This document shows, piece after piece, positions 23,157 through 34,104 of a stretch of 64,000 bases of DNA. Location: contig CM053325.1 in the NCBI GenBank assembly GCA_028583605.1, forward strand, positions 39,359,435-39,423,434, written 5' to 3'. The notes under the pieces are model-generated. The model had not been told where the DNA came from. It did no database searches and was given only the letters and a program-made list of their open reading frames with translations. The stretch comes from Dastarcus helophoroides. Lineage: Eukaryota; Arthropoda; Insecta; Coleoptera; Bothrideridae. A program made the position numbers and the translations under genes. How positions within the stretch are numbered: position 1 is the first letter of the stretch; every line of letters begins with the position of its first letter.

Positions 23157-26100
23157 TTAAATTGCGGTTAAGTAAACATTTTCCTCGATATTCAGAGTTT
23201 TTCTTATTATTCGGCATGTTTCTAGGATGACGGATTGTTGCATCTCTTTTGCTATTGGAATTATGTTTGTGTTTAGTACTTTTATGTTTTGTAAGTAGCA
23301 AGGAAAATCTCGGCTAAACAGACCAGTTACCGACACCACCATAGGTATTATTGTCACTGATTTTAGTTTGTGTATTTGTTTATATTCTTCAGTAAGCTCC
23401 AGATATTTGCCAATCTTCTCTTGTTCCTTCTGTTCTAAATTGTGATCGTTCGGGTGGAATATATCTAAAAAGAAAGCATTTTTCTGATATTTATCTACTG
23501 GTACTATATCTCGACGGTTTGCCGCAATCGGCCTATCAGTAATGATGGTCGTATTCCAGTATAACAAGTAATGCTCGTTTTCTAAAACTGGATGAGGAAT
23601 GTATTTTTAATATGGTTCTTTCTTGCTTTCTGATAGAGCAGTACCTAATGCCAGTTCTTAATGAACTATTCCTGCTGTTAAATTGTGTCTTTTAGTGTAA
23701 CCACTAGCTGCTAGTGTAGTGCATCCCGATGTTAGGTGTTCTGCAGTTTCAGAAACTTTTCCATATAATCTACATTTATCGCTAGCTATGGTTCGGTTTT
23801 CTATATATTTTTGGTAGTTTCTGGTTGCTATTATCCCATCTTGTATCGCTATGATAAAACCTTTCGTTTCAGGGTACAGTATCCCTTTTCTGAGCCACAG
23901 TGTTGACAGTTCGATATTTGAATGCAAAAGTTTCTGAGGATATTTCCCTTGAAGCGGTTTATTTATCCAGATATCCTTAGCTTCGTTCAATGTAGGTGTT
24001 TCGGGTTGTTCACCGTCACAAAGTCCTAGGGGTGAATATTTGTCAATCGCATTTATTATCCCATGTAATTTGGACACATTCGATTTGCTGATAAAGTATT
24101 TAGTCAGCGGTTTTACAATCTTAACGTGCAATACCTGCATGTTTAATATCCCTCTTTCTTCAATGTTGTGTGGTAAGTATAATCTTTCCGAGCACGACTT
24201 GGGATGATGTTTCCTATGTTCGGTAAGTTGTACTCTGATTAACCTATTTAGGGCTTCCAATTCGGTGTTTGGCCGTATAATAACTCCGAATGAGTAGTTA
24301 ACTGAAGGTATCACCCAGCTATTAATGGCTTTTACAGTGTTTCTGCCATTTAGCTCTGTACGAAGTACTTTTATAATACGCGTCTTCAGCTTGCTTTCCA
24401 ATGTTTTCTTAGCGTCCTTCTGTTTTATAAATAATCGCTGATTATAGCCTAGGTATTTGTAGCTGGAATTTCTATCGAGATATCGAATGGTATTATCTTC
24501 TAATAGGTTTTTGTATGCTTCTGGTTTGCCTTTTATTGCTGTTAATTTAGCACACTTGTCCAACCCAAATTTCATTTTTATGTCATTGCTAAACTCAGAT
24601 GTCATTTTTAGAAGTTTATCAAGTTTTCTCTTCGATCCAGCATATATTTTTAGGTCATCGACATAAAATAGGTGGCTAAGATAATATTTGTTGCGATTAT
24701 TTTTCAGCAAGTACCCCAGTTCTGAACTTTGTAACATTTTGGAAAGTGGGTTTAGACTTAAAATGAACCAGAAGGGGTGTAAAGCATCTCCCTGAAATAC
24801 ACCACTGTCTATCTCTATTTCTTTAGTTGATATTTTAACTTCCTTCTAATTGAGAAGTAATCTGGTTCTCCAGCTACTCATACATATTCTCAGAAAGTTG
24901 ATGCTATTGTTGTCCATTCTATACAATTGCCGTTTCCTGTATCAACCATGAGTACGAAACACTATCTCAGGCTTTCTGATAATCGATCCATGCGATTGAT
25001 ATATTTCGCATCTTATGTTTAGCCGCTTAGGTGACGACTGTGTCGATTATCATCTGTTCTTTGCAGCCTTGTGTCTTGGCACGGCAGCCTTTCTGTTCTT
25101 TAGTTAGTATATTATACCTATCCAAGTGCTCAGTAATTTTTTGCGATATTATTGATGTAATTAGCTTATAAATAGTAGGTAAGCATGTAATTGGTTTATA
25201 AGACCTAGGATTTCTAATATCTTCGCTTTTTGGAATCATATACCTAATTCACCCTGTGGCAAATTCAGGGAGTAATTCTGTGCCCTTTAAGATTGCTCTA
25301 ATTTGTCTGGCTAGGATTCCGTGTACTTTTATATATTTCCACCAATAATTGCGTATATGATCTCTTCCTGCTCTTTTCCAATTATGCGCCTTTTTATTAC
25401 TCATTTTACGTCGCCTTCCGTTATTTCAATTTGGTCGATCTGAGGGATTGTTGTGCAGTTTTCTTCTTCTAATTTTAACCATGGCGCTTCAGAATTATGG
25501 TTCCCTTTATACTTTCATATGCCTTCTCAAAACTTTTCAAACTTCTCTTGCACAGGTAATTCTTTTTGCTTTGTTTCATCACTTTCCATCATTTTATAAA
25601 ATTGGTTTTGATTTTGATTAAATAATACCTAATGTTGTTTTCTCTTATAACTTGTATTATATCTTCTAAGCCGCTTACCTAACATAGAGATTCTCTGCTT
25701 TAAGATATCTACATGACTTCAATATCACGTTCAAAGATTCGGTACCTATTGTTATCTTCTGTCGCTTCAGATATTTTTTAACTTATTTCTTTAATTTTCG
25801 GCTGCTACTTTCTTTTTGCCACTCCATGGTCTTGGTTAAAACACTCCTGTTGTTTCTAATCTGATTTTCAATTCTGCGTTTCCAAGGTGGATAACTTGCT
25901 TTTTTATTTCGACTTTGCTTATTTTGGATATTCATATGTCCTATAGTTGTCAATGCAGCGCAATACTCTGTATCCTTCCTATGTCATTTTCTTCTGCTCG
26001 TAAGATTTTGTTTATGTCCTCATTTATTATATTTAAACATTCCTGTGTTTTTCAATTTGGTTTTATCTTGGGAAGTTGAGGTCTCTTCTCCGGATCCGTT

Positions 26101-26774
26101 TCTTCCTAGTAAAGAAGATTTGTGTTGAATTCTGATAATATTTCTTCCTTTAATTCTATTTTCTCTGCTTCAGACGTGACTCTATTATTCTCATTACCGG
26201 CATTTGGATCATTCTGCAGTTGATTTACTACCGTCTCTTCTGGTTCTTTATTGGTAGTTTCTAAAGATCTTCTTGCAGCTCTGGCTAGTGGAATGTGTAG
26301 CTCTTTCTTGATATACTGCTTAATTTGTGCGAGTTCTAAATTCGTCAAGAATTTTTTACTTTTAATAGCGTAAAGCTGATTAGCTATCTGACCTTCTCTT
26401 AGTTGACTATCAGGACGTATTCTGCGCCATTCTACTAACATTTTTGTTCTAAATCCTTGTTTACTTCTGTCACATTGAGTACTGCGGAAGTAAGCTCGCA
26501 TTATATCTTGGTTGTCCTGTATTGACCATTTAATGCGTCTGAGTGGATTTCTGACCTCTGGAGGAACATCAGCTACATGCTGAGTTAAACTCACTGGCTG
26601 AGGTTTAGTAGTTCCGTGCATAGATGTTCTCGCCATTCTTACGGGGCCAAATCCAGAAGTGGTGCCGCTTGCCAGACCCACCTCCTGGCCGGACTGAGCC
26701 TCCGTACGGTTCCAAACAGAATCAGTCCGCAACTCTGTACCACCCGAGTATCTGTTACGACGTGTACGTAACAT
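23157..26774 (-). pseudogene. Dong/R4-like ORF, copy 1: Myb-like, reverse transcriptase, CCHC, RLE endonuclease
   Basis: The start at 26774 gives MLRTRRNRYSGG, the same start as copy 2. The first 223 codons (26106-26774) include a Myb-like DNA-binding stretch (RRIKWSIQDNQDIMRAYF). RT follows with frame changes: SYKPITCLPTIYKLITS near 25200, a YQKAxDSVSYSWL region near 24960, GVFQGDALHPFWF near 24790, and the catalytic FYVDDLKIYA near 24665. The frame 23658-24737 continues through thumb-like sequence (KHHPKSCSERLYLPH) to a knuckle reading CRLY...H...C, where the second Cys is Tyr. After two in-frame stops the endonuclease follows (23157-23567), but its PD motif reads RD (NRRDI); the second Asp 15 residues later is kept (FFLDI). 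Frameshifts, stops and both substitutions make it inactive. Confidence 0.8.
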
Positions 26775-27023
26775 TTTTCATCTTTCGAGTATTCGCACTT
26801 TAGAGCTCTGCCAGCGAGTCTCCGATAACTCTTGTTTCAACCGCCTCTATCATGGAGTACAGACGCTGATGGGCATCGCTCTCGCCCTAGAGATCAGACA
26901 TGCCCCTGGCAGTTTTGGTCCGCCCCGGGTATTTAATTCCCCGGTACCATCCATATCTGGAAGGCTTTCCCCGATCCGCCACCTAGGGAGGCGCCTGATG
27001 GGGGACTAGAAACCCCTCACAGG
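26775..27023 (-). promoter_or_regulatory. 5' leader of Dong-like copy 1, candidate structured RNA
   Basis: Read on the minus strand, it contains CTAGTCCCCCA, GGCGCCTCCCTAGGTGGCGG and CGGACCAAAACTG, all closely matched in the leader of copy 2, although the two coding regions have diverged more. GC content is well above the surroundings. Such leaders in R2-like elements can hold HDV-like self-cleaving ribozymes; here the full double pseudoknot could not be closed by eye. Confidence 0.5.
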
Positions 27024-27058
27024 TTATTATTATTAATAATATTATTTTCTTTTCTTGT

Positions 27059-30000
27059 TCACAAGATATGTCCTTGGTATAATCTTCCGTTCCAGTACCA
27101 GAGTACAGAGGATGTGGTAAGTATTTCAGCATGTTGTTTTTGTGACGGTGCGGTGCTTTTGGTTTCCTTTTGGTGTCCATTTAATATTTTCCTTACAGTA
27201 GCACATGTTTCTAACAGGACGATTTTCTGCATTTCTATATAAATATTAGAGTTTATGCCAAGTTCTTTTAAATTTCTAATAAGTGAAGGGGTATTTCACC
27301 CGTAGCGCCAATAATGAGGGGCAGTATAATAACTCTTTCTTGATCCCACATTTCCTTTATTTCTCTTGACAGTGGTAAGTACTTGTTTATCTTGTCTGTA
27401 TATTTTCTCTGGATGTTAGTAGACAGCGGTACCGAAATATCTACTAGGTATGTTTTTCTTGTTTGTTTTCATGTGAGTACTAAGTCTGGTCTATTATTAG
27501 GTATTGTGACGTCTGTGATTATATCTCTATTCCAATATAGTTTAAACTCATCTTCGTCTATTACTGTATCTGGATTGTATTTGTAATAGGGTATCTTTTG
27601 ATGTTCTCGTTTGAATTGTCCCAGAATTGCTTGCTGTACTATTTTTCCTACATTGTTGTGTTTCTGCGTGTAGTCTGTTGGCGCCAGTGTTCGACATCCA
27701 CTTATGATATGGTCGATGGTTTCATTTGGACTTCCACACATTCTGCATTTGGTGTTTACTGCTGGTTGTTTCATTATGTATTTGCGGTAGTTTGCTGTGG
27801 CGATGACTTGATCTTAAATGGCAGTGACAAATTCCTCTGTTTCTGGGAACAGGTATCCTCTGGTTAACCATTCACGCCTTTTTGTCTATGTGCTCTGCTT
27901 TAAGAATCGTTGGGTATCTACTGTGTAGTTCCTTGCTGAGCCATTTTTCGATTTTGTTGTTGGGTTCAGTTGGTGCGTTTAGTTCTGTGGATAGCTGTAG
28001 CGAGGTGATATTTCTATCGAGCGAGACTATGCATCTGTATATATTGTTTTGTATTCTTTTTCATAAAAGTATGTTCTTAAATTTGCATCTGTTTGTCATG
28101 AAGGATGGTAATGTCAATAACTTCACGGCCTCCTTGTGTGTGTGGTAGATGGAATCTTTCAATTGAGCTTTTGGGGTGATGGAGCAGGTATTTTGTACTT
28201 AATGTACGTATGCTTCTTTTTAGGTCTTCTAGCTCTGTTTTTGTCCATGTAAGTATTCCAAAACTGTATGTCAGTATAGGTGTTGCGAATGTGTTGATTG
28301 CATTCATCATATTTTTGGACTATAGTTTTGTCTTCATTAATAGTTTTAGTCTTGTCTTAAACTTGTCGGTCACTAATTTTTTGGACCGTTTGCAATCAAT
28401 TCTTTTGGCTTCTTCGTACTTTGAGTATTTATATAACTCTTTTTCTTCCATTTCATCTATTTGTACTTGTTCTGTATCACAACCCTCATGTCTTATCCAT
28501 TTTCCTTTTTCTATTGCATTTATTTGACATTTGTCTAATTCAAACTGCATTTTTATGTCACCGCTGTAGGTAGCAACAATATTTATTAGTTCTTGTAAGT
28601 CTTTTTTTGTTTACACATATAATATGATATCGTAAATAAGTGGCTTATGTTTTGATCTTCTTGAAGTACTACGCCTTTCTTTTTTTCCGTTAATGAAGTT
28701 GGAAAGAGGATTTAGTGTCATGCAGAACCACAAAGCACTAAGCGCGTCTCCTTGAAAGATTCCTGGCTGAATGTTTACGCTTCCTATGGTTCTTTGTGTT
28801 GTACCGATAATAAGAGTAGTTTTCCATTTTTTCATCACTTTTTCCATAGTACCTATGATATGGGAATCAATTTTATAAATACGTAATATTTCTATCAGCC
28901 ATGAGTGTGGGACGATATCAAATGCTTCTTTAAAATCAATGCAAGCTGAGTACAGACGTAGTTTGGTTCTTTTTATTTTTCCTGTCACAACTGCGCTATT
29001 GTGAGTTGATCCTTGCAGCCTTTTGCAGCTTTTCAGCATCCTTTTTTTTTTTCCCACGTAAGTATGTCGTTATTTTTTAAGTGATGATGGATTTTTTCTG
29101 TAATAATGGAGGTAAATACTTTATATATTGTGTGAAGATAAGTAATCGGTCTATATTTACTGGTGTCTCTACTTGCTAGTATGGTTTTGGGGAGTAAATA
29201 TGTGATACCTTCGGTCATAAACTCAGGTATATCTTCATTATCTGAAAGTATCTTTGTAAAGAACGCTGAAATTTTTTGGTACGTGTTGGTGAATTTCTTC
29301 CACCAATAGTTGTATATTTTGTCTTGTCCGGGTGGCTTCCAATTTTGTGTTTTTTTAATAGCATTTTCTACTTCTTTTATGGTGATTTTATAAATTTTCA
29401 TTTCTGATTTGTTGTATGTCTCTTCTCCTCTTCAGTCCATTGGGTGCTCTTTTCATGGTGTTTCTCTTCTGACCAGATAGTCTCCCATTATCCTCTTGCA
29501 CTTTCTAATTCTAGGTTTTCTTTTTGTTCGTATTGTTGTTGTGTAAGCTGCCCAAAAATTGTTTCTGGTTTGTGTTAAAATTGTGATTATCCTGCTTTCG
29601 TTGATGACTGTTCTTGTACCTTTTTAATCGTTTTGCAGTCGCTGCAAGAGATTGTTTTAGATAGTCCAGTATCTCGGTTTGATTAGTATTTTTTGTGTCT
29701 GTATATTTTTCTATATTTTTTTTTTTTGATTTTCTGTGGGTTTTCTACTTGCTGTGTGTGTTTGTGTTACTTGATCTATTTTTCTTCGTAGTTCTTTTAT
29801 TTTTGGATCGAGTCTTTCTTCCCATGGTGGGTTCCGCTTCTCCTGCGCCTTTTTTCCGGTTTGTATTTTATATACGTTTTGTTTATGCATTTTAATTGCT
29901 GTTACTGCTCCAATATAAACTAGAGTATGGATATCTACTAGATTGCTGTTCTTTAACATTTTTTGGCTAATCAACCTATTCATTATGGTAATTATTTCTT

Positions 30001-30642
30001 TCGTGTGTTTATTCGTTTTAAGTTTGGGATTTTTGGTCTCATTTAAGATCTGATGTCTGCGTATTCACTAAATGTTTCTTCATAGCAGTTAGATGTGTCC
30101 TCTTCCAGTCCTGTTTCTTTTTCTTGATGGTCTTCTTGTTGTTCTTCCCTTTTTTCATTATCTGTATTTTTATTTGCTTTGTTTTCTTCAGGAATATTGT
30201 TTTCTGTATTCCCCAATCCTAATTCTACTGCTATCTCCTGTCTAATTTGGTCCGTTCTTTCTCGTGTAATTCTATTTGTTCTTAGTATTGTTCTTTTTTG
30301 ATCTATGATGTTTTGTACCGCCCTGGAAGCGAGTTGTGGAAATTTTTTAATTGTTGCTGAGTGTAGTTTTTTGCTATATCCCTATGTATTGGATTCCATT
30401 TTTGTTAGTACAAGATAACGGTGATTAATAAATTCGCTTATTTCTTCTGTTCCTTTTGTCCGTTGCCTTATTCTTTCTACTAGGGTGGTTGGCAGAGATT
30501 GTTCTGCCAAAACACTTCTGTCAGGTAGAGCCGGTCCTTAATCGTTGCCAGGGCCTGGTGCAGGTACATCTTCACCACGGTTCCGATCTGAATCCTGCCC
30601 TTCCAGTCCGCCGGAGTATCTGTTCCTTCTTGTGCGAACCAT
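27059..30642 (-). pseudogene. Dong/R4-like ORF, copy 2: Myb-like, reverse transcriptase, CCHC, RLE endonuclease
   Basis: The start at 30642 reads MVRTRRNRYSGG. A decayed Myb-like segment and the linker NPPWEERLDPKIKELRRKI (about 29800) precede the RT. RT blocks: NWKPPGQDKIYNYWWKKF and YRPITYLHTIYKVFTSII (29033-29401), FKEAFDIVPHSWL and QPGIFQGDALSALWF (28611-29057). The catalytic YVDD is lost: the frame reads IYDIILYV then a stop. Downstream, HHPKSSIERFHLPH precedes an intact CCHC knuckle (CRMC...H...C at 27469-27774) and an intact endonuclease PD (NRPDLVL); a stop codon falls five codons after that Asp, and LVDISVP supplies the second Asp. One more frameshift precedes the C-terminus (stop 27059-27061). 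RT is disabled while the CCHC and PD are preserved, the mirror image of copy 1. Confidence 0.8.
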
Positions 30643-30897
30643 AATATCTCCTTAAGGGTAAGTGCATTTTAGAGCTTCTGCCAGCGAGCCTCCGATAGCT
30701 CCTATTTCAATCGCTCCTAACCTGGAGGACAGACGCTGCTGGACACCGCTTCTAACCTGGAGTCCAGACGTGTCCTGTGCTAGTTTTGGTCCACCCCGAG
30801 TATTTCATTTCTTTGGTACCAACAATATCTGGGAGGCATTTTCCTACCCGGCACCTGGGGAGGCGCCCGATGGTGGGGGACTAGCAACCTCACACGG
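30643..30897 (-). promoter_or_regulatory. 5' leader of Dong-like copy 2, candidate structured RNA
   Basis: The minus strand holds GCTAGTCCCCCACC near the 5' end, the hairpin GGCGCCT-CCCC-AGGTGCC, and GGACCAAAACTAGC about 100 nt later. GCTAGT can pair with ACTAGC around the hairpin, as P2 would in an HDV-like fold, and CCAAA precedes the 3' strand like a J4/2 joiner. A convincing P1 helix was not found. The segment AGCGTCTGTCCTCCAGG is also shared with copy 1. Confidence 0.5.
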
Positions 30898-30944
30898 GTT
30901 ATTATTATTATCATTATTGTTATTACTATTATTATTTTGTTAAA

Positions 30945-32454
30945 ATAAAATAGTTTATGGCCACTTTGGATAACAAACATTGTTCTTAAAGTTTATAGTT
31001 TTTGAGATAATTGGATTTTTATAAAAAATTTGAAAGATGCAAGGTCCCGCGAAATTCTTTGCATCTTTTTCCAGAAACCAGATATTTATTTCATATTTGG
31101 CACGTGAGCAGAACACATATAAAGCTATCTTGCACAACTTGATATGTGTAGAAACATTATACCGAATATTGAATTCAGGTCTGCATATCTTGGTAAATTC
31201 AACTAGCGATAACTTTGTAATCTCAAATGTAAGACCCTATATTTTTTGACTTATCTAGTACAGAGGGAGTTTCTTTTACAATTTCTGGAAATAATTACAA
31301 TTTTAATTTTTTTCTTACTTCACAGCCATTGAATTCTTATTAAGTAGCATATCAGTGACATAATGAGTAGAAACGAATGAAATGAAACGAAAAAGAAACA
31401 ATCGATATCGACAATTAAATTATGAAACAATCAGTCAAATTATTTATAGTAGTTCATAGTAGGTGATAAAGCTAACATTAAAACATGATTAGTCGACATA
31501 ATTGGAAATGCTATTTCGACATTTTTATTATCAGCAACAAATTTTCTTCTATTAGAGTTCTCTTTGACGGAGTAGAAATTTGCGAAATTTTCTACCGTTC
31601 ACTTTACGGAATTTCATGAGGGCTTTACCTTATCTGGATATCGAAAAGAAAATTTATCACTCTACGACATGTTTGTGATATTGCTTTGTTACATCGTCAG
31701 AAAATAATATAAAATTTAAAATAATTCTCTTTAGTAAAATAGATGGTCAGGCATGTTTTTATTGTAGTTTTAGCACACACTATAAAATAAATTATAAATA
31801 ATTTGACAAATGGTTTGCTGACAGTTTAACTGCCGATAGAGATTATTTCTACTCATGACGTCGGGAAAACAAAAATTAAAAATTGCAATTATTTCTAAAA
31901 GTTGTAGCAGCAACCCTAAGAAAGCTTATATCAGGTGAAAGACAATTAAATATAAGATAGGGTAAAAAATATTGGGCATTCCATTTAAAATAGCAAAGCT
32001 ATCGCTGTCAAACATGAATTCGACACCCGGTATAACATTATTACACCTATGAAAACTGTGCAAGAAAACTTTTTATGTGTTCTACTCACGTACCAAACGC
32101 CAAATTAATATCTGGTTTCTAGAAAAAAATACAAAGAATTTCATGGGACCTTGCATCTGTCAATTTTATTTATAAAAATTCAATTATCTCGAAAACTATA
32201 AATTTAAGAAAAATGCTTGTATCCAAAGTGGACTAGAAATATCAAATAAATTTAAAAAATGCACAAAATTTAAGGTGTCTCATTTAAAATAACAAAGTTG
32301 ATGTGAACTTCCGATAGAACCTGAAATACTACAACTTTTCGAATATTTTAGTTGTGTTGGTCTTGTCGTCTTTGCTAAGTTACCAAATTTTTAAATGTTT
32401 TAGATGAGTACTTTGCTAGATATCGGTGGTGGCGATTTCCGGTGGGACACACTG
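30945..32454. mobile_element. Foldback element, left end truncated by the Dong-like array
   Basis: GCCACTTTGGATA at 30960 pairs with TATCCAAAGTGGAC near 32219-32232, and pairing runs inward (GCAAGGTCCCGCGAAATTC against GAATTTCATGGGACCTTGC) to a centre near 31600. On the right the element continues ~220 bases to GGGACACACTG, followed by TA at 32455-32456. The matching outer left arm is missing, which suggests loss when the LINE array formed beside it. It codes for nothing. Confidence 0.7.
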
Positions 32455-32456
32455 TA

Positions 32457-33365
32457 CATCGCCATGTAAGCAAAAGATGAAACCTGAAGTAGGGTTAAAA
32501 ATTTTTGAGTTATTTAGAACTTTAAAAAATAGAATTTCTAGGTTGGCATTCGTTTTTAGAAACCTATCAATGGTGGAGGTTATTAGTTCATATATTGTTA
32601 TAGCACCTTGGTATGGAGAATTTAAAAATATTGTCTATTTTGATTTTAATTCGATCGATTTTCTGAGGATCGCTGCAAAAAAAACTAGGGTGGAAAATAA
32701 GCACTTTCCACACGGGTAAATGTCACTTTCTGCCCAGGAAAATGTCAACATTCATCAACATGTTTTTTTGAAAATGTAGTATAGCTAAAAATATGTTATT
32801 AGCGACTGGGAGACGAAGGTCATGTTGCAGACCAGGTTCTAACCAGAAAGCCACCGTGACCACTGATATAAATGGGTTATCTTGTTCTTTGTCATCTTCT
32901 TCCTCGTCGTCTTCTTCGTCCTCCTTTGCATTCAGCTGATACAAATTGTTTAATCTGGCGCAAATTCTTTCCGCTAATTGGTTTGCTGTTCCTCCATAAT
33001 TTAATCTTAATAAATCGCAAACTGTAGTTAAATTTGCTAAGCTGAATTGTCCAACTTGTTTTCATAATCGTCCGTATCAACATGGTAGCCCCAACCGGCA
33101 AAATTTAAAATTTTGTTGCGGTTTAATCTTAGACCACATCCGAATATAATTGAAAATAATGTCCTCATGGAAGTGATGAAGCGTTTACAATTGATTCGCT
33201 TAAATTACCAATGTTTTTCAGTTGCGCCATAATAATTTAATTTGCTTCACAACAGTTCCGGATTATCACTCTGATTAAAAGTTAAGTTCAGTACACATCG
33301 CTATGTTCATAATACACTACTACTATAGGTCCATAATTCCACACCTGATATTTATAGGAAACATA

Positions 33366-33419
<54 letters not shown>

Positions 33420-33918
33420 TCTTTTTGGCAAAATTATTAAACTATATTAAATAAAGTATGGTAAATCTAACTTAATGTTCCTACGTGTAATTCATATCTG
33501 CTACTATTGGGTACTGGGTATAAGGAAATCAGGTAGTTTTACAGCTACCTTGCTACCCAGAACTGACCGCGGGGATGAAAGGTAGGATTGGCGCCTACAA
33601 AAAAATCTTTTTCTAAACTTTCAGCGGTTTCTGTCAGTTGAGGGGGAGTACAAATAATTTCTTCTTAATCACAGACCCGAATTGCGCTCAAAATATTATC
33701 TTCCGCCGTGACCGCTTAATCCTGTACTAAACTGCGCTCAAATTAATTAGGTAGGTATTGCTTGTTTAAATTACATATAGGTGCATTTATTTGCAGACAT
33801 ACAAAAATTAGGACATATTTATTTATTGTAAGTATATGAACACAAGTAAAAAAATTATAAAACGATAGAATTAAACTTAAAGGATGCGCACTTCACAAAG
33901 TCAAGTCGTGATATGTCA
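32457..33918. other. No gene seen; (AT)n microsatellite at 33363-33416
   Basis: Mixed AT-rich sequence with a TCTTCTTCCTCGTC-type run near 32890-32930 and a 54-bp (AT)n tract at 33363-33416. Open frames here have low-complexity Asp/Glu or Arg composition and no domain. Confidence 0.5.
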
Positions 33919-34104
33919 TTATGTTCTAGCTCTTTTATTTAATTTTGTTGGCTTTTCGAAGATTGCGCCAGTACCTTTTCGTTTAAGACTGTTACTTATC
34001 TTTTGACGATTAAAACATGCTTCATTCAATTGGTGGTTATGGATTCCGTCTTTTCGGGAAAAAACGGAGTTGTGGGTAAGGGAGAGAGGGGGAATGGTGC
34101 GCAC
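33919..34104 (-). pseudogene. C-terminal part of a FLYWCH zinc finger
   Basis: FLYWCH fingers bind DNA or protein and occur in insect Mutator-like transposons and in some transcription factors. The frame reads KDGIHNHQLNEACFNRQ, then LKRKGTG and a short KPTKL tail. The HxH zinc ligands and the basic LKRK tail are as expected, but the WxC...C half is missing upstream. A minus-strand AG just before ACGGAATCC could be a splice acceptor. Most likely an exon or scrap of a transposon gene. The better-preserved finger at 47764-48036 may belong to the same family. Confidence 0.5.

Larger units (their letters stand above)
23041..27026 (-). mobile_element. Dong/R4-like LINE copy 1 (near full length)
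   Basis: The element runs on the minus strand from a 5' leader at about 27026-26775 through one ORF to a short 3' UTR and a (TAA)n tail (plus-strand TTA run 23044-23092). R4-clade Dong elements are known to insert at TAA repeats and to encode a restriction-like endonuclease, and both traits are seen here. Its 5' edge abuts the TTA-rich 3' tail of copy 2 at 27024-27050, so the two sit head to tail with no unrelated spacer. Confidence 0.8.
27027..30940 (-). mobile_element. Dong/R4-like LINE copy 2 (near full length, other subfamily)
   Basis: It has the same gene order and 5' leader as copy 1 but a different, much shorter 3' UTR ending in the TTA-rich stretch at 27024-27050. Its 5' edge meets another TTA-rich tract at 30898-30940. 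The position suggests that the tracts of one insertion served as target for the next. Divergence in coding sequence and 3' end indicates a different subfamily, not a duplication of copy 1. Confidence 0.8.

Noticed and set aside
27383..28527. Plus-strand open frames of 67-105 codons over the Dong-like copy 2
   Set aside because: They lie antisense to recognisable RT and endonuclease text and show only biased Phe/Ser/Leu composition.
32723..33101. Acidic and Arg-rich minus-strand open frames near 32.9 kb
   Set aside because: They come from a TCTTCTTCCTCGTC simple run and have no domain.
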